Source: Bacillota bacterium (GTDB lineage: Bacteria; Bacillota; Clostridia; Christensenellales; Aristaeellaceae). From it: a stretch of 64,000 bases of DNA. The stretch is taken from positions 1-64,000 of the forward strand of contig JAEZHM010000093.1 of NCBI GenBank assembly GCA_023416585.1, read 5' to 3'. A model generated the notes under the pieces. That model had not been told where the DNA came from. It did not search any database and worked only from the letters and a program-made list of their open reading frames with translations. Each line of letters begins with the position of its first letter. Within the stretch, counting starts at the first letter, position 1. Below, piece after piece: positions 31,978 to 40,302 of the stretch. The translations under genes and the position numbers were made by a program.

Positions 31978-33147
31978 TTATTTTGAAGCGGCCGCAAACA
32001 GCGGCGACATGTCCCGCAAATTTTCCACGATGTCGGGCAGCACCTTCAGCACCTCGTCCACATCGGCGTCGGTATTGTCCTGACTTAAGGACAGCCGCAG
32101 GCTTCCGTGAGCAATCTCATGGGGAAGGCCGATAGCCAGCAGCACATGGGAAGGATCCAGGGAGCCGCTGGTGCATGCTGAACCGCTGGATGCTGCGATG
32201 CCACTTAAGTCCAGGCGCAGAAGCAGCGATTCTCCCTCAATATAGCGCACCGAAACGTTCACGTTGCCCGGCAGGCGGTTTAATCTGGGGCCGTTCAGGC
32301 GTACATCAGGAATGCTGTTCAAAATGCCATCTATGAGCCTGTCCCGCAATGCAACAAGCTTCATCGACTTCTCTTCAAGGTTTTCCACCGCCAGAGTGAT
32401 AGCCTTGCCCAAGCCTGCGATACCGGCCAGGTTTTCCGTACCGGCCCTAAGCCCCCGCTCCTGGGCGCCGCCCTGCAATAGCGTGTCCAGCCTTGTGCCC
32501 TTGCGCACATACAGCGCGCCCACGCCCTTGGGGCCGTGGAACTTGTGCCCGGAAAGGGACAGCATATCCACCTGCCAGTCAGCAACATTCACAGGAATGG
32601 CGCCTATTGCCTGTACCGCATCGGTGTGGAAGGGGATATTATGAGCCTTGGCGATTTTACCGATCTCCGCAATGGGCTCCACGGTGCCGATCTCGTTGTT
32701 GGCGGCCATGATAGAGATGAGGATGGTCTTGTCGGTAATTGCATTTTCCACATCGGCGGGGGATACGAAGCCATCGCCGTCAACCTTAAGGTAGGTCACC
32801 TCAAAGCCCTGCTTCTCCAGCCACTGACAGGTGTGCAAAACGGCATGGTGCTCAATGGCGCTGGTAATGATGTGATTGCCCTTCGCCTTGCGGGCAAAAG
32901 CCGTACCCTTGATGGCCCAGTTGTCGCTTTCCGATCCGCCGGCCGTGAAGTAAATTTCCTCCGGCTTGGCCCCGATGGCTGCCGCAACCTGCCTGCGTGC
33001 CTCTGCGATGGCTTTTGCCGCTTCACGCCCCGTTTGGTGGATGCTGCTGGCGTTGCCGTACACCTGAGTAAAGTAGGGCAGCATGAAATTCAGCACTTCC
33101 TGGCTGACGGGTGTGGTGGCGGCATTGTCCATATAAATGCGGTTCAT
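31978..33147 (-). CDS. nifS: Cysteine desulfurase (NifS/IscS type)
   Basis: A 389-residue PLP enzyme that removes sulfur from cysteine for Fe-S cluster assembly. Start MNRIYMDNAATTP; PLP lysine in SLSGHKFHGPKG; FTAGGSESDN; active cysteine in SGSACTSGSLDPSHVL, the short loop of the NifS/IscS group. GGAAGGAAG eight bases before the ATG at 33147 sets the start. It lies between rrf2 and nifU with short gaps. Confidence 0.95.
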   Translation of the reverse strand: MNRIYMDNAATTPVSQEVLNFMLPYFTQVYGNASSIHQTGREAAKAIAEARRQVAAAIGAKPEEIYFTAGGSESDNWAIKGTAFARKAKGNHIITSAIEHHAVLHTCQWLEKQGFEVTYLKVDGDGFVSPADVENAITDKTILISIMAANNEIGTVEPIAEIGKIAKAHNIPFHTDAVQAIGAIPVNVADWQVDMLSLSGHKFHGPKGVGALYVRKGTRLDTLLQGGAQERGLRAGTENLAGIAGLGKAITLAVENLEEKSMKLVALRDRLIDGILNSIPDVRLNGPRLNRLPGNVNVSVRYIEGESLLLRLDLSGIAASSGSACTSGSLDPSHVLLAIGLPHEIAHGSLRLSLSQDNTDADVDEVLKVLPDIVENLRDMSPLFAAASK

Positions 33148-33173
33148 AGTACATCTTCCTTCCACGGTAATCC

Positions 33174-33578
33174 TTAGGATTCCTTACTGAGCATATCTTT
33201 GAGGGTGATGCTTTGCAAAAGATCATTGATCTGATCTGTCAGCCGGCTCCAGACCATGCGGGTAGGGCAATCGCAGCTTTTCCGGCAGGCCTCGCTGTCA
33301 TGCAAACATTCCGATAGGGATACGGGGCCTTCCGTGGCGTCTATGATGTCGCCTACCGTGATTTCCGCTGGGTCACGTGCCAATTGATACCCGCCCTGTA
33401 CGCCCCGGACAGTAGTGACCAGCCCGGCCCGGCGCAGCGTACCCAGCAGCTGCTCCAGGTATTGCTCCGGCACACCGGTTTCCGCAATGGATTTTAACGG
33501 CTGGGGACCGTTGCCCGCCTGGGTCGCCAGATAAAACATGGCGTATAACCCATATTTCCCACGGGTGGACAGCTTCAT
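33174..33578 (-). CDS. iscR: Rrf2-family Fe-S regulator (IscR-like)
   Basis: A 134-residue winged-helix repressor. MKLSTRGKYGLYAMFYLA is the hallmark start; GVPEQYLEQLLGTLRRAGLV the recognition region; CLHDSEACRKSCDCP supplies the cysteines that bind a 2Fe-2S cluster in IscR. It is the first gene of the Fe-S operon. An inverted repeat lies just downstream of its own promoter, so autoregulation by cluster status is expected. The spacing of the cysteines differs slightly from E. coli IscR. Confidence 0.92.
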   Translation of the reverse strand: MKLSTRGKYGLYAMFYLATQAGNGPQPLKSIAETGVPEQYLEQLLGTLRRAGLVTTVRGVQGGYQLARDPAEITVGDIIDATEGPVSLSECLHDSEACRKSCDCPTRMVWSRLTDQINDLLQSITLKDMLSKES

Positions 33579-33615
33579 GCCCTGGCCTCCTATCAGCGGA
33601 TTTTTTTATTGGTGG

Positions 33616-33640
33616 AAACCCTACTAATTTTATCGGGTTT
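33616..33640. promoter_or_regulatory. Rrf2 operator of the Fe-S operon
   Basis: AAACCCTACTAATTTTATCG then GGTTT: outer arms AAACCC/GGGTTT around an AT-rich centre. The site covers the expected transcription start, which suits repression. Confidence 0.65.
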
Positions 33641-33648
33641 TCGGTGGT

Positions 33649-33677
33649 ATATTATCACGCGCAGTATGGGTTGTCAA
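33649..33677 (-). promoter_or_regulatory. Sigma-A promoter of the Rrf2-nifS-nifU operon
   Basis: Minus strand consensus TTGACA (33672-33677), 17-bp spacer, TAATAT (33649-33654). The upstream stretch 33678-33975 shows no gene; its only visible structure is a CTTTCG/CGAAAG hairpin near 33803-33830. Confidence 0.75.
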
Positions 33678-33975
33678 GAGCCGAAATCACAATTTTTGTG
33701 AATCAATCGAATGGAGGCTATCACCTGCCAGGGATGATATGAATTGCTGATACTGGCTGAGAACATGTATGTACTGACAATCTGCAATCGGATGAGCATA
33801 CTTTCGCCAGCTTATCGATTAACGAAAGTAAGCGTGCGATTATTAATCGCCCGCCGCCTCTGTTTATTCATAATCTTCTATTTGCATTTGCCTTTGCTAT
33901 GCTGAATGAATTGCATCACAAGATACGTTTTTTTGTGCATCTCAAAACTATTAGCATGATTCTATTTCTGAATAT

Positions 33976-34037
33976 GGGGATTCTCAAGGGGTAGTATCCC
34001 TTGAGCGGGGTCCAGGGGTAGCGCCCCTGGTGGCGGG
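33976..34037 (-). repeat. Two-hairpin repeat inside the end of the LD-carboxypeptidase gene
   Basis: Plus strand GGGGATTCTCAAGGGGTAG, TATCCCTTGAG, linker CGGGGTCC, AGGGGTAGCGCCCCT. Both hairpins have arms that differ from other copies but still pair. It encodes the last residues of the gene. Confidence 0.75.
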
Positions 34038-34958
34038 AGCAAGGGCGGTAAGCGTGTTGCCTTGGATGCGGTATGGAATATTGAGGGGCAGGGTGATCTT
34101 GTCATGGCCGTGGCCGGCATGAACGGATTGCAGGATGGGTTTATTGGAGGGAAGAAGTTCTTCAAATATTTCCTGTAAGGTGAGGCTGGGCTTGCTTGGA
34201 TCGCCGCCACAGTCGGTGAAGTCGCCCAGGATAAAGCCTGCGCACTTTTTAAGCAGGCCCGTATTGCGCAGCTGGGTAAGCATGGCGTCGATGCGGTAGG
34301 GTTTTTCGCCCACATCTTCCAGGAGCAAAATCTTTCCGTCAAGGTCAGGCATGTATTCCGTGCCGAGAAGATTGTTTAAAACAGTCAGGTTTCCGCCTGT
34401 AAGGACGCCCTCCGCTTCGCCTTCCCGAAAGGCTTCAAAAGGCGCTCCATCGGGGTTTTCCATGGGCCCCAATGGGTTTGTATCGCTCATGGCCCGAAGC
34501 CATCCCGACCGGCTGTTGTTTTCCCGAAGCCCCACCGGCCAGTGAGCGCCGGCCATGGGTCCATGAAAGGTAACAAGGCCGCACTTTACTTGAAAGGCGC
34601 AGTGCAGTGCGGTGATGTCGCTGAACCCAACAAAGGGCTTGGGATTTATCCTAATCATATCATAATCCAGCATGGGCAAAAGCCTGGCCGCGCCATAGCC
34701 GCCCCGAAGACAGACAACGGCGTCAATATCGGGGTTTGCAAACGCGCTGTTCACGTCATGGGCGCGGAGGCTGTCGCTTCCGGAAAGGTAGCCCCTCTGT
34801 TCGTTTAAGCTTTGCCCCACGGTGACAGCAAATCCCATGCCTTCAAGCAATTGAATGGCTTTTTGCCTGTTTTCTTCCTCATAGATGGGGCTGGAAGGTG
34901 CAATCAGCCCAATTCGGGCTCCAGGCTGCAAGGAGGGCGGCAGGAGTCTTTCGTGCAT
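33984..34958 (-). CDS. LD-carboxypeptidase (S66, LdcA-like)
   Basis: A 324-residue cytoplasmic serine peptidase that removes the D-Ala of murein tetrapeptides during recycling. The nucleophile is in KPFVGFSDITAL, the glutamate in ILLLEDVGEKPYRID, and the histidine in SVHAGHGHDKITLPL. The family normally ends soon after the last motif; here an additional tail PATRGATPGPRSRDTTP is encoded by a two-hairpin repeat, which probably replaced the original 3' end. AGGGAGAAG before the ATG at 34958 sets the start; the frame continues to 34982. Confidence 0.9.
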   Translation of the reverse strand: MHERLLPPSLQPGARIGLIAPSSPIYEEENRQKAIQLLEGMGFAVTVGQSLNEQRGYLSGSDSLRAHDVNSAFANPDIDAVVCLRGGYGAARLLPMLDYDMIRINPKPFVGFSDITALHCAFQVKCGLVTFHGPMAGAHWPVGLRENNSRSGWLRAMSDTNPLGPMENPDGAPFEAFREGEAEGVLTGGNLTVLNNLLGTEYMPDLDGKILLLEDVGEKPYRIDAMLTQLRNTGLLKKCAGFILGDFTDCGGDPSKPSLTLQEIFEELLPSNKPILQSVHAGHGHDKITLPLNIPYRIQGNTLTALAPATRGATPGPRSRDTTP

Positions 34959-35035
34959 GGCAATCTTCTCCCTTCTTTGCATGGCTATCCCGTATAGAGC
35001 CCATAATAGGATTGATATCTTACAAGGAGGATGCC

Positions 35036-35758
35036 ATGCTGACCGTATTTTTGCGCTCGGTGATACTGTTTTTGCTGGCGGTGGTCTTTGTCAGGGTCAT
35101 GGGCAAGCGGCAGGTAGGCCAATTGCAGCCGTTTGAACTGGTGGTGGCGATACTGATTGCCAACTTGGCAGTTACGCCCATGGCGGATGTGGGTACACCG
35201 CTTTTATATGGCATCGTGCCCATGATGGGGCTTACGGTGCTACATGGTTTGTTCACAATGATCTCCATGAAAAGTCAAAAACTTCGCGAGATCTTCAGCG
35301 GCAAGCCAACGGTGCTCATCAAGGACGGGGTCATTCAGCTTAAAGAGTTGGAAAAGCTGTGCATGAATCTGAACGACCTGATGGAGGAAATTCGTACCGG
35401 CGGCGTACTGAACCCTGCCGATGTAAGTACAGCCATTGTTGAAACAAGCGGCAAGGTCACGGTTTTTCCCAAAGCGCAAAAGCGGCCGGTCACACCGGAA
35501 GACCTATCCATTACCACAGGGTATGAGGGCCTGCCCATTACGCTGATACTGGACGGAGTGATTGAGAAGAAAAACCTGAATACGGGAAAAATCCCGGAGG
35601 AGTGGCTTTATGACACGCTGAAGCTCCACGGTTTTGGCTCGCCCAAGGAAGTGCTGTTGTGCAGTCTGGATACCAGCGGCAAAATGTTCCTTCAGGGCAG
35701 GCAATTGAATCAATCCATGATTGTGGACGCTGTGCCCCCTAATGGGATAGGATGGTGA
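35036..35758 (+). CDS. DUF421 (YetF-like) membrane protein
   Basis: A 240-residue protein with three N-terminal transmembrane helices (about 5-25, 36-52, 60-80) including RVMGKRQVGQLQPFELVVAI, the DUF421 signature, and a soluble two-lobe part with KPTVLIKDGVI and PITLILDGVIEKKNL. Related Bacillus proteins are found in spores, but the function is unknown. CAAGGAGG seven bases before the ATG at 35036 sets the start. It is followed after 4 bp by a DUF4363 gene, its usual partner. Confidence 0.88.
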   Translation: MLTVFLRSVILFLLAVVFVRVMGKRQVGQLQPFELVVAILIANLAVTPMADVGTPLLYGIVPMMGLTVLHGLFTMISMKSQKLREIFSGKPTVLIKDGVIQLKELEKLCMNLNDLMEEIRTGGVLNPADVSTAIVETSGKVTVFPKAQKRPVTPEDLSITTGYEGLPITLILDGVIEKKNLNTGKIPEEWLYDTLKLHGFGSPKEVLLCSLDTSGKMFLQGRQLNQSMIVDAVPPNGIGW

Positions 35759-35762
35759 CAAG

Positions 35763-36146
35763 ATGAAGGCTAACACATGGATCGTTGTCGTGCTGCTGGT
35801 TTTTATTGTTGCCATAGGCATCGTTTCCACTGTTGTCAGTTCCAAAGTTTCCCGTGATTTTACGCAGGATCTGACTACGGCGGAGGAAAGCATTCGCAAT
35901 AAGGATTGGGAAAAGGCCAAGCAAGCAGTGGACGCAATGAAGAACGAATGGGAAGAAACGTGTGAATGGCTTCAGTTCTGGGTCAACCATGGGGATACGG
36001 ACGATGTGAGCATGTCGATAGAGCGGCTTATAGCTGCCATTGAAGTTCAGGATGTGCCCCTGAGCCTGATCACCAGCGCGGAATTGGGAGAATCGCTGCG
36101 CCACATCTATCACAGGGATGCGCTTAGGTTTACCAACATCCTGTAA
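35763..36146 (+). CDS. DUF4363 family protein
   Basis: A 127-residue protein with one N-terminal membrane helix (about 6-26) and a helical extracytoplasmic part with NKDWEKAKQAVDAMKNEWEE and IERLIAAIEVQD, the DUF4363 pattern. Function unknown. Its position right after a DUF421 gene is the usual one in Clostridia, so the two probably work together at the membrane. Confidence 0.82.
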   Translation: MKANTWIVVVLLVFIVAIGIVSTVVSSKVSRDFTQDLTTAEESIRNKDWEKAKQAVDAMKNEWEETCEWLQFWVNHGDTDDVSMSIERLIAAIEVQDVPLSLITSAELGESLRHIYHRDALRFTNIL

Positions 36147-36148
36147 CG

Positions 36149-37015
36149 CTATTTCCGCTTCAGCGTGATCACATGCAGCTGGGCTGGGGCGAACAGCCTT
36201 GCCGGCACCCAGGATGTGCCCACACCGTTGGAAACAAGGATATCCGCCCTGTTTTCCTGCAGCCAGCCGGAGAGGTACCGGTCGGATACCTTGGTGAATG
36301 TGCGAAATAGTGGCTTGCCAAAGAACGTCACCTGTCCGCCATGGGTGTGCCCGCAAAGGGCCAGGTCAAACCAGTTGGTGGATCCCTCGCTGTTTTTGGT
36401 GGCGAAAGCCTCGGGCAGGTTATCCGGCGAATGGGTGAGGTAGATCACAAAGTCATCCTTCCGCATGGGATAAGCGACCTGGCTTATTAGAGGGAAGCCG
36501 TTGTTGTAGTCGTCTACCCCGCACAGGTACAGCGCAGAATCGCCTACCCGCACCTCTCTTACGTTATTTACCAGAGGCAGCACACCGGCGTTTATCATGG
36601 CGCTTTGCAGCGTGTTCAGGTTGCTTTCCGGTATGGTCCGGTCATGATTTCCCATCACACCGGCTACTAGCCGTTTGGCATAAATTTTGGGCATGCTTTG
36701 GAAAAATTCCACCGCTCCGTCCGAATCGTTGGCATAATCGCCGCCAAGCAGCACCAAGTCGGCGTTTATGGAATTGATCTTGGCGATCAGTGCATCCACG
36801 CGCCCCTGGGAGAAAAACGGACCCTTATGGATATCCGACACATAGACGATGGTCAACCCGTTCAGTGCCGGATTCAGGCCATTTACCTCCAGCGCTTTTT
36901 GTTCCACATACAGCGTTCTTGCCTGATAAAAGGGATATATCAGCACAAAGGCCAATAAAGCAAAAGCGATCAGCCGGCTCAGGCAGCCGCCCCTGCGGTG
37001 CTTTCCTCTGGCCAA
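36149..37015 (-). CDS. Membrane-anchored metallophosphoesterase (YkuE/YaeI-like)
   Basis: A 288-residue calcineurin-like phosphoesterase with one N-terminal anchor helix (about 13-32). Metal-binding motifs in order: YVSDIHKG, LLGGDYAND, GVMGNHDRT, LTHSPDNL and LCGHTHGGQV. Related enzymes (YaeI, YkuE) cleave lipid or wall-polymer phosphodiesters, so an envelope substrate is possible. It converges on the DUF4363 gene with a 2-bp gap and lies 18 bp downstream of the AEC carrier in the same direction. Confidence 0.9.
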   Translation of the reverse strand: MARGKHRRGGCLSRLIAFALLAFVLIYPFYQARTLYVEQKALEVNGLNPALNGLTIVYVSDIHKGPFFSQGRVDALIAKINSINADLVLLGGDYANDSDGAVEFFQSMPKIYAKRLVAGVMGNHDRTIPESNLNTLQSAMINAGVLPLVNNVREVRVGDSALYLCGVDDYNNGFPLISQVAYPMRKDDFVIYLTHSPDNLPEAFATKNSEGSTNWFDLALCGHTHGGQVTFFGKPLFRTFTKVSDRYLSGWLQENRADILVSNGVGTSWVPARLFAPAQLHVITLKRK

Positions 37016-37033
37016 AGCAATCCCCTCCTGTCC

Positions 37034-37927
37034 TTACAGCAAAAGTAGTATCATCGGTATGGTCAAAACAGACAGGGCCGTGCTGACAGCCACACTTCGG
37101 GAACCCAAACGGCCATCGCCCTTGTAGTATTCCGCCTGCATGGCGGTGGCGGTGGAACCGGGCATGGCGGAGCACACGAACACCGCTTCCCGAACACCCT
37201 GTGGTACACGCAATAGAATAAGGATGCCCCAAAACGCCAAAGGAAAGACGATCAGGCGCATCAGGCAGGAAAACAGCAGCATGCCATCCTTCAGGTCCGA
37301 GGGTATGAGGTCCGCAAGCCTTGCGCCGATGACGACCATCGCCAAGGGCGTGGTGGTATCACCCAGCATGTTCATGGCATCCAGCGGCACCTTGGGAATG
37401 CGGATTGACAGCGCAAAACAGAATATGCCCAGCAGCACGGCAATCAGTGTTGGGTTCAACAGCGCCTTTTTCAGCGACAGCCCCGATTTGCCGGCGTACA
37501 GGTATACACCGATGGTCCAGGTCAGCAGGTTGAAGGCTGCCGTATACATCACGGCGTATATCATCTTTTCCTCGCCCAGCGCTGCCACGATCAAAGGATA
37601 GCCCATATACCCGCAATTGGAGAACATGGCCATATGGGTGAACACTGCCCGCCGTGCGGCCGGCTCCTTTTTTGTGTACAGCATGGCCACAGCGCCGCAT
37701 ATAAACATGCTGACCATGGCGATCAGAAACGTTTCCGCCAGTTCGCCCATTTGCCCCGGCAAAGCGTCCCGCTGCAATTTGGCAAATGTAAGGCAGGGCA
37801 AGGTGAAAAATAGAACAAACTTGTTCAGCCCGTCGAAAGCGCCTCTGTCCAGAATACGCACCCTGGCGGCAAAATACCCCAGCGCCATCAATAAAAATAA
37901 TACGGCCACCTGGGAAAGAACCTGCAT
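37034..37927 (-). CDS. AEC-family (auxin efflux carrier) transporter
   Basis: A 297-residue membrane protein with ten hydrophobic segments in two halves; LLMALGYFAARVRILD and FVLFFTLPCLTFAKL at the N-terminus and AMPGSTATAMQAEYY near residue 260 are typical of AEC carriers such as malate or other organic-anion transporters. Substrate unknown. AGAGGTAC lies eight bases before the ATG. An 18-bp perfect palindrome follows the promoter, so it is probably repressed by a dedicated regulator. The phosphoesterase downstream may share the transcript. Confidence 0.87.
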   Translation of the reverse strand: MQVLSQVAVLFLLMALGYFAARVRILDRGAFDGLNKFVLFFTLPCLTFAKLQRDALPGQMGELAETFLIAMVSMFICGAVAMLYTKKEPAARRAVFTHMAMFSNCGYMGYPLIVAALGEEKMIYAVMYTAAFNLLTWTIGVYLYAGKSGLSLKKALLNPTLIAVLLGIFCFALSIRIPKVPLDAMNMLGDTTTPLAMVVIGARLADLIPSDLKDGMLLFSCLMRLIVFPLAFWGILILLRVPQGVREAVFVCSAMPGSTATAMQAEYYKGDGRLGSRSVAVSTALSVLTIPMILLLL

Positions 37928-37944
37928 AAGTGTACCTCTTAACC

Positions 37945-37962
37945 GAACGTGTTGACACGTTC
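37945..37962. promoter_or_regulatory. 18-bp palindromic operator before the AEC carrier
   Basis: GAACGTGT-TG-ACACGTTC is a perfect 8-2-8 palindrome placed at the expected transcription start of the carrier gene. Size and symmetry suit a TetR- or GntR-type regulator; none is encoded nearby. Confidence 0.65.
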
Positions 37963-37971
37963 ATGCCCCCT

Positions 37972-38001
37972 ATTGTACACTATTTCCGACCCCTGCTGCA
38001 A
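37972..38001 (-). promoter_or_regulatory. Promoter of the AEC carrier gene
   Basis: Minus strand TTGCAG (37996-38001), 18-bp spacer, TACAAT (37972-37977). Confidence 0.6.
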
Positions 38002-38164
38002 CCTGATTGGAATACCTCTCAGATCATTGTGTGATGGGGAAAAGATTTGTGATTAAGACAATTTTGGTATGATCACAGCTTGAAAAGTTCTGCGGTGTGA
38101 AATTAAGTTTTATTACTGGCATATTGTGTATAAGAACCGTCCGTCATAAAGAAAGGAGAAGCCT

Positions 38165-38788
38165 ATGCATCCCGATTTCTTTTCCATTGACCCTTGCCCG
38201 CTGCTTTCGCCGGTGCCCGCCGTTATGGTAAGCTGTGCAGGGCAGGAGGGAAATCCAAACCTGATTACTCTGGCATGGGCCGGCACAGTTTGTTCCGATC
38301 CGCCCATGGTATCCATCAGCGTCCGCAGAAGCCGCTATTCCTATGGCCTGATTGAATCCACAGGGGAGTTTGTAATCAATCTGGTGGATAAAAACCTTGC
38401 GAAGGCGGCTGATTTTTGTGGTGTGAAAAGCGGGCGGGATTTAGATAAGTTTGCAGCCTGCGGCCTGCATGCGATCCCCGCGCCGCCTCTCACGCACGCC
38501 CCGGCATTACAGGAGGCCCCCGCCTATCTGTGCTGCAAGGTGGAAAAGAACCTCCCCTTGGGAAGCCATGACATGTTCCTGGCCCGTATTGTGGGCGTTG
38601 CGGTCCGCAATGAATATAAGGATGAGAAAGGCTCCCTGCGCCTGGATCAAGCGGGGTTGGTAGCCTATAATCACGGCGTATACCAGGTCCTTGGCGATGT
38701 TCTTGGCTTTTTCGGTTACTCCGTAGCCGGGGAGAAAGTATTAAAGAACCGCATGTCGATATACAAAACAAAACCGAAGAAGCGCTGA
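38165..38788 (+). CDS. Flavin reductase-like domain flavoprotein
   Basis: A 207-residue FMN-binding split-barrel protein of the flavin-reductase-like/flavoredoxin type. LSPVPAVMVSCAGQEGNPNLITLAWAG begins the domain (quoted in part as PVPAVMVSC), MVSISVRRSRYSYGLIE binds flavin phosphate and FVINLVDKNLA follows. Such proteins transfer electrons or reduce flavins in anaerobes. GAAAGGAGAAG lies just before the ATG. It is the first of several plus-strand genes, although the gap to the next gene is about 50 bp. Confidence 0.85.
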   Translation: MHPDFFSIDPCPLLSPVPAVMVSCAGQEGNPNLITLAWAGTVCSDPPMVSISVRRSRYSYGLIESTGEFVINLVDKNLAKAADFCGVKSGRDLDKFAACGLHAIPAPPLTHAPALQEAPAYLCCKVEKNLPLGSHDMFLARIVGVAVRNEYKDEKGSLRLDQAGLVAYNHGVYQVLGDVLGFFGYSVAGEKVLKNRMSIYKTKPKKR

Positions 38789-38844
38789 ACCGCTTTTTGT
38801 GGTATACTGACAAGAAGAATACAGGAAGGGAGGGCTCCCATGTG

Positions 38845-39627
38845 ATGCCGCTTATTTGTCCCGGCTGTGGCGGCCGGATGGATATTGAGGCGGAAAGGGA
38901 GCTTGTTCCTTTTTCCTGCCCTTACTGCGCTTTAAAACTTACGCCGCAAAAAAACGGCCAGGCCGTAGTTTTGAAGGCCACGACCGCAGCGCCTGTACAC
39001 ATTATGGACGCTCCCGCCGGTGCGGACGTCCCGGCACTGCTGCGCAGGGCGCAGGAGGAAAGCGAACCCATTAAGCGGTTCGCGCTCCTTCAAAAGGCGG
39101 AGGAAGCTGCGCCAAACAATCTGCAGGTGCAAAAGGCGCTTTTGCTGCATGGCCGGCTGCATGAGCGGGACAAACACCGGATCGATTTTTCGGTCATCAA
39201 GTGCTACTTGCTGCACGTGTTTGAGGAACCGGATGCTTATTCATTTTCCAAACGGGAAGACAAGATAAGGGAATTGATATCTGAAGACCGGCTCGTGAAG
39301 GCCATGGATATGGCTCCAGACGGCCAGGCATTTTTGAAGGATTATCTGACGGCTCTGTCCCAGGAATATATTCACTTGTTTCTCCGGGGCAGCAGCCGGC
39401 ACATGAAACCCATTTTCGGGTTTGCTCCGGCCGGTAAGCCGTCCAGACTGCTGGCAGCGCCCGCGGCTAACATGCTTCGCTGCATGCTCAAAGAGCAGGC
39501 ACTTTCAAATGACCAGCGAGAAATGCTTACAAGCGCCTTTTATAGGGCTTACGGCATAGAATTCCAGGGTGAGACTTCCTACTTGGATGAGGCGCTGGGT
39601 TCTATGGTGGAAAGGTTCAGTAATTAG
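38845..39627 (+). CDS. Zinc-ribbon protein of unknown function
   Basis: A 260-residue cytoplasmic protein starting with a zinc ribbon, CPGCGGRMD and FSCPYC (about residues 5-30), then an all-helical part with TPR-like character (PALLRRAQEESEPIKRFALL and NNLQVQKALLLHGRL). Start: an in-frame GTG at 38842 has seven bases to GGGAGGG and the ATG at 38845 has ten; either is possible. It forms a tight run with the membrane protein at 39637. I recognise no named family. Confidence 0.65.
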   Translation: MPLICPGCGGRMDIEAERELVPFSCPYCALKLTPQKNGQAVVLKATTAAPVHIMDAPAGADVPALLRRAQEESEPIKRFALLQKAEEAAPNNLQVQKALLLHGRLHERDKHRIDFSVIKCYLLHVFEEPDAYSFSKREDKIRELISEDRLVKAMDMAPDGQAFLKDYLTALSQEYIHLFLRGSSRHMKPIFGFAPAGKPSRLLAAPAANMLRCMLKEQALSNDQREMLTSAFYRAYGIEFQGETSYLDEALGSMVERFSN

Positions 39628-39636
39628 GAGAGACGG

Positions 39637-40257
39637 ATGACAAGAAAATCAAACAAACAACAAAGCAAATTGGTTATTGCGCTGCGCAAGGTGCTGGAGC
39701 GTATATTTCTGGTCCTTTTGGTAGCGGTGTGCATTGGCGCATTTTATCTGGCCGTAATCCTGGCGGAAGTGCCTGCCGATCAGGGAGCGCCCGCTGAGAG
39801 CTCCGTTCCCCAGGCAGCGCTAACAGCCGAGCAGCCCAGGCAGATAGGAACCCTGAATGATCTTTCACAACTGGTGGAGCATTTTCCTTCGCCTGTGCTG
39901 GCATTGCAAGCAAATACCGATCTTGCTTTTTCAGGAGGTGTGGTGAACGACCTGGCCTACAAAGGCTCCTTTGCCAGGCTTGTAACGCTAACCTACCAAA
40001 CGCAAAACGGGGAAACGTTGAAGCTGTACAGCATTTATCCCCTGGATGCCTTCTCCCTCCTGCCCGGTGAGGGATACACGCTTCAAGACAAACTTACCGC
40101 CTCGCTGGCCGGTATGACCGCAGTCAGGATGGAGAACGCGGAAACAATACGGCTGCACGTAAAGGGGGAAAGCGCGCTATATGCCTTCACTGCGCCAAAG
40201 ATGGAGGAGGAAGCTTTAAGCGGAATCTCCCGTCAGGCGATTCTTGTAAAGCCCTAA
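39637..40257 (+). CDS. Single-pass membrane protein, unknown family
   Basis: A 206-residue protein with a basic N-terminus, one transmembrane helix (about 22-43, IFLVLLVAVCIGAFYLAVIL) and an extracytoplasmic domain (about 65-206) with a beta-rich look (LVTLTYQTQNGETLKLYSIYP). It begins 10 bp after the zinc-ribbon gene stop and precedes an ABC exporter by 46 bp. No motif was recognised. Confidence 0.6.
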   Translation: MTRKSNKQQSKLVIALRKVLERIFLVLLVAVCIGAFYLAVILAEVPADQGAPAESSVPQAALTAEQPRQIGTLNDLSQLVEHFPSPVLALQANTDLAFSGGVVNDLAYKGSFARLVTLTYQTQNGETLKLYSIYPLDAFSLLPGEGYTLQDKLTASLAGMTAVRMENAETIRLHVKGESALYAFTAPKMEEEALSGISRQAILVKP

Positions 40258-40302
40258 GAAAATTGGAACTGCCGTACAAAAGGAAAGGATGAAACCTTCT
40301 TA

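Noticed and set aside
33678..33975. Possible small RNA in the gap upstream of the Fe-S operon
   Set aside because: Only one short hairpin is visible and no promoter-terminator pair was found.
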